Made by a program: the position numbers and the translations under genes | Shown: positions 13,280 through 25,808 of the stretch, piece after piece | How the letters are laid out: the number at the start of each line of letters is the position of its first letter | Numbering within the stretch: position 1 is the first letter of the stretch | The notes under the pieces: generated by a model | What the model was told of the DNA's origin: nothing | The model's database searches: none | The model's input: the letters and a program-made list of their open reading frames with translations, nothing else | DNA from: Antitrichia curtipendula | Taxonomy: Eukaryota; Streptophyta; Bryopsida; Hypnales; Leucodontaceae | Direction: 5' to 3' | NCBI GenBank assembly: GCA_951230915.1 | Contig: OX579638.1 | Span: forward strand, 17,192,696-17,256,695 | DNA: 64,000 nt

Positions 13280-16200
13280 TGGTTTAATATCCCGCTAAGA
13301 AGGATTTTCTTTACTTCATTAAAACTAAAACTTGGAGCATGAATGAAGCCATCTTTTCTGGACAACAAGTTGCAAATGACTGTGAAAATGAAATAAAGGT
13401 GCTTACAATTTGCCCACTAATCTTGCCTTTCCAAAGACTTCGTCTATATTTCTTTGAAGTAAAGTTAGGTGCACTTTGGAAATGATAAAATCATAAGCAT
13501 ATATTGCTCAGTCCTTGGCTCTACCCCAAAATTTAGACAGACTATGCAACCAAAGCCAAGGTGAGGAACCATGGTCACCCTATGAATCCATGCATTGAAG
13601 GTCATTGTTGAAGCACAATTGTTTATATGCTTTGTTGTTGATGTCTTTGGATTATGACAAATGACTTTTTCCACTTGAAATTTAGGATGATCATCGGGCG
13701 TCGATGGAATGGGATAAACAAAAACCAAGTCTATACCAACCTCTCCACCAAACAATCTTCAAGGTGAAATGACTTCACGTTGTAGAAGTTGAAAATCAAC
13801 AACTTCTAAAGCTAAATTGTTTTGTTTTGATAAGGCGGTGCCCCTTTTAATAGGCCAAATGGTAGAAATAGGTGGTTTAGACAACACCCACTTTGGCTTT
13901 GTACCCTTTGTACAACATTTGATGTCATCATTGCAAAAAAAAATACATCTATTCATTTTTATTCTTCTTGTAATTCACCATCATACCTATGTATATTGGT
14001 GCAATTGTGGCTATGTTGTTTTGGACAATCCTAGCTGTGTATTTTTTTTGTAAATGCTTGAAGGGCAAAGCATGCCTTCATAGATGTTCTTAGAAGTCTT
14101 GCAATGTGCCATTGCATCTCGTCGTAGTCGCTCTCTTGAATTGATGACTTATGGAAGGAAAGATGTACACTATGACTTCAAAATTATTTCTCTGTGTCCA
14201 TATCCGTGGGAATATCTATTTCCATAGTTGGAGATACATCTTTCAAAATTGGATTTAGAGGTGGAGCACTTATGGAAGTTCTCTAGGATCTTGTCTAGAC
14301 TCGGAGATGTGAGAAATTCACTTTATATGGTCTATGCAAATCATGCTCGCATCCCAACAATTGGTCTCTCTTTCGCTTCTGCAGCCAAAATACTTCTCCA
14401 CCTTTCAGATGAGACTCCTTACTGAAGAATTTCTCAACTCTTGGAAAACTTGAAATATCTTCTATAAACACCTTTGGATTTCCACTTCGTTTAGGCTTAT
14501 CTGTCAAAACCTAGGTTGCGAAGCTCCTGTCGATGCTCCAGTCGTGACTTCCAGCTCCATGCATCATCGCTCTGTTGTCCGTCCTGCAAGATCCCCTCCC
14601 TTTCCTCATTCCCTCTCCATATCTGGAGTTATGCTCATCAACCAACCCGATTGCTTGAGCATGAATAGCCTTACTTGAGAATCATACTGAGAGTTAGAGA
14701 GACGAGAATCTACAACGTTCTATACTATTAACAGAATGCAAGGTGAGAGACACAACTCTCTCACTGGCCTTTAAGAGGAACGAGGAGCGTCTTGGAAACC
14801 CAACCACCGTAACTGTATGTGGTGAGTAACTGCCCTCCCCTAACCCCTTCCTAGTATTACTGGTCATGCAGTCCAGATGTAGGACGGAGTCATAACATGA
14901 TCGTTGAGCAATTCAGAGCAACAGTTCTTCTTTTTCGGAACCTGTCCGAGCTCCATTGCCTTTAAGGTATTGGTAATACCTTACCATCCACATGAAAGTT
15001 CTCACAAAATCATCAACAATGGCAATGTATAAATTGTTTCCACTATTTCCAGATTGTTGAAGCCACTTGTTGAGTATGATCTTGGAGAGGTTGCATGAAG
15101 GCATTTCGACAAACTCAGATTCACTGAGATCCTAAATTTATTAAACAAAAATCAAATCAATATTAATTATGGCCTTTTGGGGGCATTAATAAAAATCCAT
15201 AGTAAGTTATGGAATAAATCATAGGAAGGATAGCTGGCCTCACGGGTACCAAGAAGCCGAGTGATTTACTATTTGCCATCCAAAAACTCATCAATCAATG
15301 TCTAGACTTGACACATTTGCAAAAAAATTAAAAAAAATTGCATGGAGAGAGTTCCCAAGGGACCCCTTTGGTGCATAGAAGAGTCCTTCAAGGGCACTTT
15401 TCATGCATGACTTCTTAACTTCTGGACCATGGAAGCAAATGAACAATTTAAAACTGCACTACAAATTATAGGAAACAATTCGTGCAAGGCCTTCTTTTAA
15501 ATGCCTTCTTGTGCCATAGTGATTTATAAGTGGCTTAGCATTATTTGTATGTTTACCTAGGAATAATGTATGATTGATCATCATTGGACTCCAATTTTAG
15601 AGACATAAGCAATGATTTGCTACTGGCATCTATATACTTTTGCACATGTAGGGGCTGGTCAATGCTTACAAATGGGAGTCAATAGGAGTACAGACTTACA
15701 AGTTGTATAAATCTGCTCCACTGGCGATAATAGAAATGCCAAAATGATAGCCAAAGATCCAAATGATAGAGGCTTTATTTTGTTGTTGCACTAGATGACA
15801 GCCACCATACTTTAATGACAAGATAACAAGTTTCAAATTGTTCTGGAGAAAGGTGTTCTTGTATTGTTTGCACAACAAATGATGTTGATCTTGTAAGTTC
15901 AACCGTATATCAACCTTTGTATGTTTTTTCATAGATTGATTCTAGTGGAAGAGGCAAGTCTGTTCTCGGTTTTCCATTGGTATGCCAACGTTATTTGATC
16001 CATAGATCATCTTCACAGCATTTCAATTTGCATGGGCACTATCCACCATAAATCCCTTGAATTGAATCTTTGGAACACCATGTCTTTTATGAACAAAGTT
16101 CAAGTTTCTCCAAAACAAAACTTATGCAACGCAACTTCAGATTGTATATTGCAAATGATAATACTCATAATGCGACAATACAGATTGTCATAGATTTGGC

Positions 16201-17141
16201 ACACCATAGTAGTCCATCCTTTAACACGTTTGACACGATCAAACATTATCCAAGCATCTTATAGATCACTACCAATTTGCATGCGCTTCACCAAGTCTAC
16301 TCCACTACTTGGACCTACTTTAGACATCTTAAAGACAAAAACTTTATCAAGGTCAGATTCCTAATCTGGGAATTTGCTCTCCTAAACAAATTCCCAAGTA
16401 TTAGACCCCCTCAACTTTGTAATTCTATCTATCACTTCAAACCTCCTCAAATACTTAAAAGAAGTTACTTTGTTCCAAATACTCAGAGAACTGAAATATT
16501 TAGATTTGTCCAATACCGGAATGAGCTCGTCAAAGTCCCTTTTGTCCATGTACTCCTCTCAAGCAATTAATTACCGAGGCTACAAATCTAAAGCTTATAC
16601 ATTGTGCCTTTGTGATAACAAGTTTGAGGGCATTGTGGTAAGGCATGGTGGAATTTGATGAAGGAGTTGAGGAGTTCAAGGCATATTCAGAGGAGTTGGT
16701 GTCAAAATCATCACTAAGAAGGTTGACACTATTTGAAAGAGGTTTGACCTTAAGAGTAGGCAATGGGGGTGTTTGAAACAACAAGGAAGAGGACCAATGG
16801 GTTGCAACCAAGTCCGTGGATTTTGATCCTGTGCAATTGTGTGCTCCATAGGCCTATACTTCCTTGACTTCAAGTGCCATAATCTGTGATCACCTTCCAA
16901 AACATGGAGTTGTCCGATTGTGTGAGTAAAGATCCCTATGTCTCTGTCATAGATTTCTTCATCGACGTGAATATAGGCTTTTTTGAAATGAAATCAATCT
17001 TAATTTGAATATAGATATTATAGCAAGGCCTTCAAAGTTGACTGGAAATAATATTGGAACTCCATCACTGTTTGCACTAATGATTACCATGTCTAGACTC
17101 AAAGGATAGAAAGGCAAGATACTATTTGGTGTGAGCATCAA
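13280..17141 (-). pseudogene. MULE-like transposase remnant
   Basis: The minus strand, read from 17141 downward, keeps recognisable protein stretches in shifting frames. At 16959-17141 there is SANSDGVPILFPVNFEG. Near 16860 there is SRKYRPMEH and IAQDQNPRTW. At about 15860-16070 the core runs KGFMVDSA, then NAVKMIYGS, NREQTCLF and KKHTKVDIRLNLQDQHH. Near 15000 there is DDFVRTFMW and RYYQYLKGNGARTG. At 13280-13956 a further cysteine- and tryptophan-bearing part includes KFWGRAKD and NIDEVFGKARLVGK. The (M)xDSAxANW..CLFHW pattern is what I recall of MULE-type DDE transposases from early-diverging plants; the Asp would be a catalytic residue. Two Trp codons in the core are now stops (TGA at 16023-16025, TAG at 15942-15944, minus strand). 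Frameshifts and stops throughout make it non-functional. No terminal repeats were found. Confidence 0.5.
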
Positions 17142-17149
17142 TTTGAAGT

Positions 17150-19110
17150 AGAAGACTAAAGCATTTGCATCTTCTAGTGTACAAATGAATACTACTAATA
17201 TAACAAGAAATCGTTTGCATAGGATATGAATACATTTAGACGCCTTTAAAAAAAAAGTACTATGAAATCATTTATGTAAGGAAACCATACTAAAACAAAT
17301 CCTAACACAAAGAAGAAGACAAAGATAAAGAACAACCTATTTTGAAATCAATCTAATATTTAGAATGGTTGATTTAAAGAATGGACATACTTAGATTAGT
17401 TTATTTAACAAGCGACAATTTTATTTCTTAGGATATGTGCCTCTCATGAAACCAATGACAACTATTGTAATAGTTTAGGCCATCATGTCATGGAGGGATT
17501 ACGACCTCATGAAGTCTAGAATCACGTCCGTCATTCCAGATTAAAGATTTATGTTTAAAAATTGGGGCTCATAAATACATGACTTCCAAATTATAGCAAA
17601 TGAATGTAATCCATAACCTTTAAATTCCTTGTCAATAAATGCCACATAAATTTTAGATGGCCATGATGCACTTTTTAATTCTACCATATTTCATCAAACA
17701 ATCTACATCTATTAGTAAAATTAGGTAGCCCCACCGCCCCCACATTAATTTTGCAACATTTCACACTATATAAATATTTTTATTAAAAATACTTACTATT
17801 ACTATGGAAGTTTTCATCAAGAATAAATGCAAACCAAAAATCTAATAATTCAATCATTAAACACTAATGTGAATTTATTGTTGTTGATTTTTTGTGACAC
17901 AAATGAAACCAAATTTCATTGCAGAAATAAAATAAATCCTCTAGACAAAGGTGGTCTAAAGGAAACCAGTTCTTGTTGATCTTCAAAAATTGGGAACAAA
18001 ACTTCCATTTCAACTTCTAGTCTTACTCAAGAATCAAGTGAGAAACAAAACTTGTAGCCTTACTTAGGTATGCAAATGAGTTGAATTCCAAATGAGTTGA
18101 AATGTCCCCAACTTTAAATTTCAAACTAAATTTAAATTAAATTAAATTGCAATGATACATATATGAAGCAAGTGGTTACCATAAGATGTACTATATCATA
18201 ATATCAAGTGTAAACATATAGTGTCACATGCATCTCCACGTTGACAAGTGGTGAATCATTAGATAACTATTCTGAGTAATGCAACCTAATTGTTAAGACA
18301 ACCTAATTTAACTATTTAGTGTAAGGAAAATACTGGACTACACTAATATATCTAATCAAAAACTGAAGTACATTGACTTAAAAAGTAACTAGAGTATTCG
18401 GGATTAAAAAAAATCAAGAAGTTCTAAACCATAGTCTTACACCTACTCCCAATCCTAAACTCCCGAATAAAGGTAAGCACTTGAACCAACCTTTCCAACA
18501 AGCAGAACCAATATTGTAGACCAATTTACAATCCGGAACCCCGAACTAGTACTTGGACTAAGTAATAAAGCAAGACCCCGCAACAATTACCGAACCTCCA
18601 TCCCTGAGGTCTCTCTACTATGTTTGACCCTAAACCTCCGCCTACAAAGCTTGTCCCCAATCCTCCGTTCCCGGAGAGCGCCTCAAATCCTAAGTTCGTG
18701 AACCTAAGCATCGAGGAACTCTAAATCTATTAGATTGTCTCCTTCCCTGTAGCACCACAACTCTCCTCTTTCTCCTATGGCCGTCCTTGTTTGAGTCTTG
18801 CTTGTCAGACTTGGTGTATGCAATCATTACTATTGTCTATAACCATGGAACTTCGAGCGTGGATTTGGGATAGACTCTTCATGGATGAGGGCCAGAATTT
18901 GCACCTACGATGCATAATACTAGACAGAGGAGGAAACACCGCACTGATTGCCCTGAACGCTGCACAAGGGATAATTACTGCATTTAAACTTGATTTATAT
19001 ATGATCACATTTGTATTTCGTTACTAATGCTTGTTCCTCATTTGATTTTGTTACTTTTACGTTTAGATTTTTGGCAATGAGGAGAGGTTATGGATGTAAG
19101 GGTGTAGAAG
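17150..19110. other. AT-rich intergenic DNA, no gene seen
   Basis: Nothing recognisable. A small open frame at 18791-19027 on the plus strand overlaps an antisense frame of equal length and has no known domain. The 18440-18720 stretch is richer in CCGAAC-type motifs but shows no repeat period I can defend. Confidence 0.45.
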
Positions 19111-19115
19111 AAATT

Positions 19116-20450
19116 GCAAGAGGGTGAGGCTATGTGTATGTGAGGTTGAAAATAAATTCCAAGTAATGAAGGATTTAGGTTTTGAAGATTTTTTTTTAAA
19201 GAAATTGAGTGCCGCGCTCCCAAGTGTGCACGGCAGGAGGGCAGTGGTTCATAGGGAAGGACCCCTTATGAGGTTACTCGGTATTAAGAGGGTCCCTCTG
19301 GGGTCCCTCTCTATGCCAATTGTTTTAAAGGAAAACCATCAATCACTCTCTTGAGAAGGTAGCTGTGCATGTACTCTACAATTTCAAGTCTCACATGAAT
19401 GAATCCAACTAGAAGTGTGTAAGTGTCTAGGTTTTGAAGAAGAAACATTTTTAGAAAGTGAACATTGCGCCTTAAAGTGTTGTGTAGTAAGGAAGGCGGT
19501 AGTTTATAGGGAAGGATCCCTTGTAGGGGCTCTCGAAACCAAGAGGGGTCCTCTGAGGTCCCTCTTTATGCCAATTGTTTTTTTATAAAACATGATTCAA
19601 TCACTTAAATTCTCATGTATTTATCCCGGTATTTATGCAGTTGGATTCAATTCGTCCCTGTGTTTGTGTCTATGCAATTGGATTGGTTAGTTTAGGGTCT
19701 CTTGTTACTTAACATGAATCACAAGTGAGCAAGTTATCTATTTGTTCCTTTCTCGTTCTTGTTTTTTAAAGCAAACCACTCTTCTAATGAAACGACCATG
19801 TGCTTAAGGCCGTGTATATGTTCTATAATTTTGAATCTCACATGAATGATTGTATCCACAAGTGTATTATTGTTTACGTTTTTAAAAAGATTTTATTTAA
19901 AACCTTGACTTGGAAGCCCAAATCTTGTGGCTAGGTAGAAGGAATCATTGCATAGAGCAAAACCCTAATGGGTGCCTCTTGGTCTTGAGGACTTTTATCC
20001 CATGCCAATATTTTTTTAAACTAAAACCTTCAATCACTTTCAAGTCTTGTCTTAATCCTAAAAATTGATTGTTCTTTGATTCAATGTGGCTATGTACTTG
20101 CATCCATGTAGATTTAGGGTTGGATGTTTTTATTTTGTTTCTAATACTAAAGAAACAAGTGAACAAGTTCCTTGCTTGTTCCCCTCTTGTTTGGTATTTT
20201 TGATAAGTGAATCACTTTCCCGAGGAGGCATCCATGTGCTTATGGCTGTGTGTGTGTTCCACAATTTTGAATCTCACATAAACAAATGCATCTAGAAGTA
20301 TATTATCGTTTAGGCTTAAAAAAGTTTTTTTTAAAACCTTGAGCTTGACGCCCAAGGCACGCGGTTGGATGGGGGAATCAATGTACAAGGCGGAGCTCTA
20401 GCAAGGGCCTCTCGGTACTAAGAGGGGTTCCGAGGGGTCTGTGAGCTTCC
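19116..20450 (+). repeat. Degenerate tandem repeat, period about 435 bp, four partial units
   Basis: A block containing TAGGGAAGGA(C/T)CCCTT, (A/G)AGAGGG and CCCTCT(C/T)TATGCCAATT recurs at about 19210, 19470, 19915 and 20345. Between them a second block, AATTT(C/T)(A/G)A(A/G)TCTCACAT(G/A), recurs at about 19380, 19825 and 20260. The spacing of the later units is about 430-447 bp; the first interval is only about 260 bp because one sub-block is missing. Unit-to-unit divergence is high, so the array is old. Confidence 0.7.
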
Positions 20451-20454
20451 AATT

Positions 20455-22500
20455 TGTCACTTGGGACTCGTAGAATTATTTTTTTGGAAATTTGCAATTT
20501 AAAGTTAAGAAAAATATACAAAAAGCCATAAAAAGAGTGTAGAACCAAAATAAGGTTGTACCATACCCATTATAGTATTTGGTCTAGATTTGTGTTTAGA
20601 CTTAGAATCCCACCAAACCGGGCCCAAAAATAGGTAGAAAGAACGAAACGGGTAGATTTGTGGGATTCAAGTCACATAGGCCCAAAAGGGCTAAATCCCA
20701 CCATGAATGTGGCAATTCATGGCTAAGTCGGTCCGAAGGATCCACGACGAGACCACTACGTCGGGTCCTAGAGTTAGGTTTAGAAATTCCCCAAAACCCC
20801 GATTGTTAGCATGCAGGAGCCACTAACGCAAGACTGGGCATGTGGAAGAATCTACAGCCCAAGGATGGTGTCCTAGGGTAAATCTCATGCCAGGAGTCCA
20901 ACGACAAAATCAATTTGCCAAGATTCCTCTATCTGCAAAAGATTCCTGCACCATCAATAAACTCAAGGAGATGACCAATTCATCTCCACTGACCAATTGT
21001 GCCAGGTACGGAAACGCACCTGCACATCTTTCACGTGATCCCATGAGAGGTCCTGTGAAAAATCCCGTCATCTTCCGACTTGCAGAAGAACCTTTTGCGG
21101 ATGGTCAACCCTGGTAACCTCCAACGGGAATTTCATGGAAATTACCCAGGTTGCCAGAAAATCTCACTAAAAATTAGACTAGCTTGTTTTATGTTAATAA
21201 CGCGCTCCGTGAAGTTTCGCGACATTCCGATAGCAGCAAGTACCCGAACCGGCGAGATTCCTCGAGAATTAATCACGTGGCGGGGTCCCTGCTACATTGA
21301 CCGGCATTCCGGGACCATACGATGGTGGAACAAAGTCAACCAAGAGTCTTTTCCGACTCCCTCACACCTATCGGATACCCTAAGCTATTTACATTTCTCA
21401 AAATAGGAGACCCCCAATATCTAGGATTTTACCACGGTTTAGTTTTTAAAACTAAATTAGCCTACGATGGTTTTTTGTCCTCGGTACGGGAGGTAGGGGG
21501 TTTTGGTCTAAACACGGTGATCTGGAGCCAATGGCGCAATCCGTTTGACGATTGGAGTTAATCTCCAAAAGTTAGGAGGTTGGTCCAGCGTAGATAGATA
21601 AAAGTAGTTTTTTAGGGATTAGGATGAAAATCTTTGAAGATGAGGATGAAAATTCAAGTTGATAAGGTTACTTTAGAGCTCTTGAGGGGAAGGTGGGGCC
21701 TTGGAAACCTATTTAAGGTCCCCATTTTTCTCTCTTGAACACCCCCAATACTTGTTTTGGATCCGTGGGTCCAAGTTATCTTGGAATTTTTGGCGTTTAG
21801 GACAAAAAAAACCTCTACGGTGTTTTTGGAGCACTTTTGGCTCCCCTTGTTGTTCTATTTCAAGCTTTCTTTGAAGGTCCTCTTGGGTCCTTCTACCTTA
21901 CCGTGTATCCTTGTTGTGAGTTGAACGGGTCTCCCCTATACTTGTGTGACTTCTTATGCCTTGTACTAATCCTAAAGTCACCCCCCACCGTACCTTGGTG
22001 ATGCCGCTTTGGGGGGGCTTTAGTATATGATATTTTACCCGTTATCATTGACCTTGTGTGCATGTGTGCCCCCGTATTGAGTCCTAACCGGAGTTGTCTT
22101 TTTCGTTGTTGATTGTAAGTGGGCCCACCCTCCGGGGAACGGCGAAGCTTGGAACTTGTGACCAGTCCCAGTCCTAAAGTACGTGTTAAAAACAAGCCTT
22201 AGACGGCGGAGCTTTGAACGCAGGGGTATCATAAGTCCTAAAGTTGGTGTTAAAGCCAATTCTACGGCGAAGCTTTCAACTCCTATGTACTTCCGTTCCA
22301 AAGTCTAGAGTCTGAGACGTTCTCGGAAAAGTCCAAGGTTTAGCGTCCGAGATTAAGTCTAAGTCTAAGAGTCACCCCACCCCTTGTGAGACGGTGTCCG
22401 TAAAACAAGAAACTACACCAAAAACCGGAGAGAGTTTACCAAAAATCCGATTTACAATTGCTTGGGTGGGTTCCCTTAAGGAACCCAAAAAAGAACTAGA
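20455..22500. other. GC-richer block, possible LTR or unknown element
   Basis: Base composition shifts abruptly to roughly balanced GC compared with the AT-rich flanks. The motif CCTATTTAAGGTCCCC near 21710 resembles a TATA-type promoter. A 60-64 bp tandem unit with CGGCG(A/G)AGCTT is repeated three times, at about 22140, 22204 and 22264. Open frames are short (20842-21117, 21080-21406) with no known domain. It may be an LTR or the leader of a large element, but no primer-binding site or paired LTR was found. Confidence 0.35.
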
Positions 22501-22790
22501 TTCGGTTTCTAGGGGGTTGGGACAGGTTGCTAGGGGTCCAGCAGTCGCTGGGGAGTCGGGGTGAGTCGCTGGGGAGTCGGGAAGCAGTCGCTGGGGTCTG
22601 GCAGGTCGCAAGGGGGTCAGGAAGCAGTCGCTGGGGAGTCGGGAAGGTCACTGGGGGTTCCAGCAGGTCGCAAGGGGAGTCGGGGTGAGTCGTTGGGGAG
22701 TCGGGACAGTCGCTGGGGGGTCTGGGCAGGTCGCAAAGGGGGTCTGGGCAAGTCGCTGGGGGTCTGGGCAGCATTGGTCCAGGGAGTCCA
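22500..22790 (+). repeat. GC-rich minisatellite
   Basis: The stretch is built of irregular alternations of CGCTGGGGAGTCGGG and GCAGGTCGCAAGGGG. Gly/Ser-rich and Pro-rich translations in the overlapping frames are products of the repeat and not genes. Confidence 0.75.
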
Positions 22791-23369
22791 GGGCTTGGGT
22801 GAAGACTCGGGAGAGAGGAAAAAAATGTTGGGATTAGTGGGGATTAGGGGGAGGTTAAAGGGTTGAAGTCAAGGGATTAAAACAAAAGGAGAATAGGGGA
22901 AAGGAGAAAGAAAGGATAAGTCGCACCTCCATACCTGGATCAAACAACTCTCAACTCTCACCAAAACCACACCTACACACAATGGAGGGAGGTTAGTGAG
23001 TCATAGAATTAAATAGGAGAAGGGCGAGAGAGACAATAAATAGTGCCCTAGGCTTAGCTAAATAGGTGTTAGAAGGGAAATCTCGAGAATTCCTAGTGAC
23101 CATTAGGAGGTAGGATTAGAATGACACAAGGACAAGGTTGTGTAAGAGGTTAGGAGGGACATTAAAACTTCTTGGGGTTTGAATCTATAGTTGTAAGACA
23201 CCCATCAAAGCTTAGGTAGAATAGTGTTAATGTAAAAGAGAGAAAGGGAAAGAAAAGAAGAGAGAAGGAAAGAGGAAGAGAAAGAAAGAGGTTAGATCAC
23301 ACGGAATCCACAATTTTTATAACATAAGCGGTAAACTTGGGGAAAAATTCCCACGACCCAAGGACCACC

Positions 23370-23432
23370 ATGGAGTATGGAAATGGGCGCGCGGAGGCGG
23401 ACGAGTGCATTTCCGACACCGGTAGTGACGAG
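23370..23432 (+). other. Possible short first coding exon with strong start context and splice donor
   Basis: ACCATGG at 23367-23373 opens a 21-codon frame of acidic character (ending DTGSDE) that stops exactly at GAG|GTAAGT, a consensus plant donor in phase 0. A GA-rich tract lies upstream (23225-23290). No convincing downstream exon was found, so this may belong to an element or a dead gene. Treat as a candidate only. Confidence 0.25.
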
Positions 23433-23529
23433 GTAAGTCCGTGAATCAAAACTCGGTGTTTTTTTTTCCTTATTAGCATTGATTCTTTTTTCCTTAATTA
23501 GCCTGTTCAAGGGAATAGTGACCTAGGAT

Positions 23530-23880
23530 AAGTCAAGATAAAAATTTAGAGTTAAAAATAGAAGTACAAAATTAGAGTTAAATTTAGGAGTAAATATTTA
23601 GAGTTAAATTTAGGGATAAGAATTTAGAGTTAAAAGTAGGAGTAAAAATTTAGAGTTAAATTTAGGAGTAAAAATTTAGAGATAAATTTAGGGGTAAGAA
23701 TTTAGAGTTAAAAGTAAGAGTAAAAATTTAGAGTTAAATTTAGGGATAAAAATCTAGAGTTAAATATTAGGAGTAAAAATTTAGAATTAAATTTAGGAGT
23801 AAAAATTTAGAGTTAAATTTAGGGGTAAAAATCTAGAGTTAAATATTAGGAGTAAAAATTTAGAGTTATATTTAGAAGTT
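23530..23880 (+). repeat. AT-rich minisatellite, unit about 24-26 bp
   Basis: At least a dozen imperfect units follow the pattern AAATTTAGAGTTAAATTTAGG(A/G)(G/A)TA with small indels. It directly follows the candidate mini-exon at 23370-23432. Units differ at a few positions, indicating slippage-driven growth followed by decay. Confidence 0.85.
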
Positions 23881-25358
23881 GGGAATTAGAGGAAAAGCTT
23901 AAGCTTAGGGTTAGCCGTAGGGTTGAAACTTCCGAGAGAAGTGTCAAACCTCCAAAAAATAGTCTTCAATACTCAAAGAAAGAACGTAAAGGTTCCCCGC
24001 TCACGTAGTTAGGGACGTTAGAAATGACGCCAACTACCCAGCCAACCCTATACATAGGATAGACAGTTAGGGAGTTAGGAAATATCAATCACCTTTGCTC
24101 ATCACAATCAGCTTGTTAGTTACCCATGCAATTCTAGTAGTATTCGCTGCCATCCACGACACTCAGAAAACGTTAGCACAAAAAGATCCATTGCTTGGAA
24201 GGCACAGTGGACCGTGCTCACAACACCCCCCTATATTTAAAAAGGTGGATAAAGGCATAGAACCTGGTCGGTGTTCGCCCGATTACCAAGGGTGGATAAT
24301 CTTGCGCCCACAAGGTCCCACCCTATGAATCACTTAAAACAACTTGGATAAATCTTCCAATTTAATATTTATATCGTGAGAGAGGATGCGGACGTGGGGT
24401 TTGTAGGCTAGGATATGTCTTTGTAGATTAAATGAATTCAATCACAAGTGTTCCTTTTTTGAATATCTAATTTCTAGTTTTTTATATTCATTGTTTTCTA
24501 AGTTTATTGTAAAATTCAAAATTTAAAGCTAGTGTCTACGTAATGTAGGTTCTATCCATAGTGGCTGTTGTCGATGTTCTCGTGGATGTGGTCCTCATTC
24601 ATAATCTGGATTCTTGTCCTAGAGTAAGCTTAGATGTGTTGCTCTGAGACCTAGATGAAGGGATAGATGACATATATAGAGAGGGATGCATGCCCCCTCC
24701 AGACTCCTGTTGTACTTCCATAGGAGAGAATGAGGTTGAATTAGTGTGGTCTACCTCAACAGACACTACATAGTGTTGCACATGTCAACAAGAAGAGATT
24801 GAAGTCACATTTGCAGTGCAAGTAGATGATGACATCCTCATTTTTTGTTGTGGACAGTAGAGAACCATCACAGCTATGTTTTCCGGGTTCCACGTTTGTC
24901 ATGTCTAATAATCTAAGGATTACATGCCATTTCTATAATTGTGATATTTTCACCTATTGTCATATTGGACAACAAAGTTGAGTTCATGTTATTTTATATA
25001 TCTGATTACTTTTGTGTATTATTTAAAGTTGGTTTATAAATGCTACATGATATGGATGAGGGGATACAATTGCCTTCTTGTGTGGTAACCGTTGCACCCA
25101 TGCTTGGAGAGGTTAGCCCTTAACTTGACATCAAAGAAGACAAGGGCATTGAGGAAGCGGAGGAGGATCACATTACAAAGCCTCTGAGAGACTGCATAGA
25201 AGATGACATTAGGCGTATCTAGACGATGGACATTGTATTCACACTTTTGAATTTGCATTTGACCACATCTGAGCTCTCTCGCATGAAGATTCCACTATGT
25301 TTACTTGCTACCTATGCCAATGGTTTGCCCAACACTAGCTTGCAATTTTACTTTGCTC

Positions 25359-25808
25359 ATGGGGTGGAAGTACACTAATAGGAGCCAACTTGGGCATAAC
25401 ACCTCCTTTTTTTTTAAGAATCTTCATTCTAACTCTTGAATATAAGTTTAAATATGAATTTTTTTTGAAGAGCATTGTCTTTTAGTTATAGCTACATGAT
25501 ATAATGTAAAATAAAATTAATTATGTTAAATTTCTAAACATCAAAAGGACTAAAATGTAGTTGTAACCACTGCTTAATTCTGCTTAATTGGATTCAATAA
25601 GGACCCATTATTGATGATTTAAAGACTATTTTAGATGAATAAACAACAATTTTTGGTAGAGTATTGCAATAAGAATCCATTACAAATGACTTAAAGACTA
25701 TTTTAGATGAATAAGTGACAATTGTTTGGTAGAATATTCCATTAAAGACCTCTATAAGCACCTCAATAACGTCTACGAGTGGCTCCTATTAGTGTACTTC
25801 CACCCCAT
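25359..25808. mobile_element. MITE inserted in an exon of the decayed gene
   Basis: Perfect 28-bp terminal inverted repeats begin ATGGGGTGGAAGTACACTAA and close at 25781-25808. The element is 450 bp with no coding frame. Internally, a unit of about 75 bp containing ACTATTTTAGATGAATAA is duplicated in tandem (about 25598-25672 and 25673-25745). The protein frame before the insertion (ending FYFAH) appears to resume after it (MQQFIHGYEEG), so it hit a former exon. The target duplication is unclear. Confidence 0.75.

Noticed and set aside
22496..22866. Gly/Ser- and Pro-rich frames on both strands
   Set aside because: Produced by the GC-rich minisatellite; the frames are open because the repeat lacks stops.
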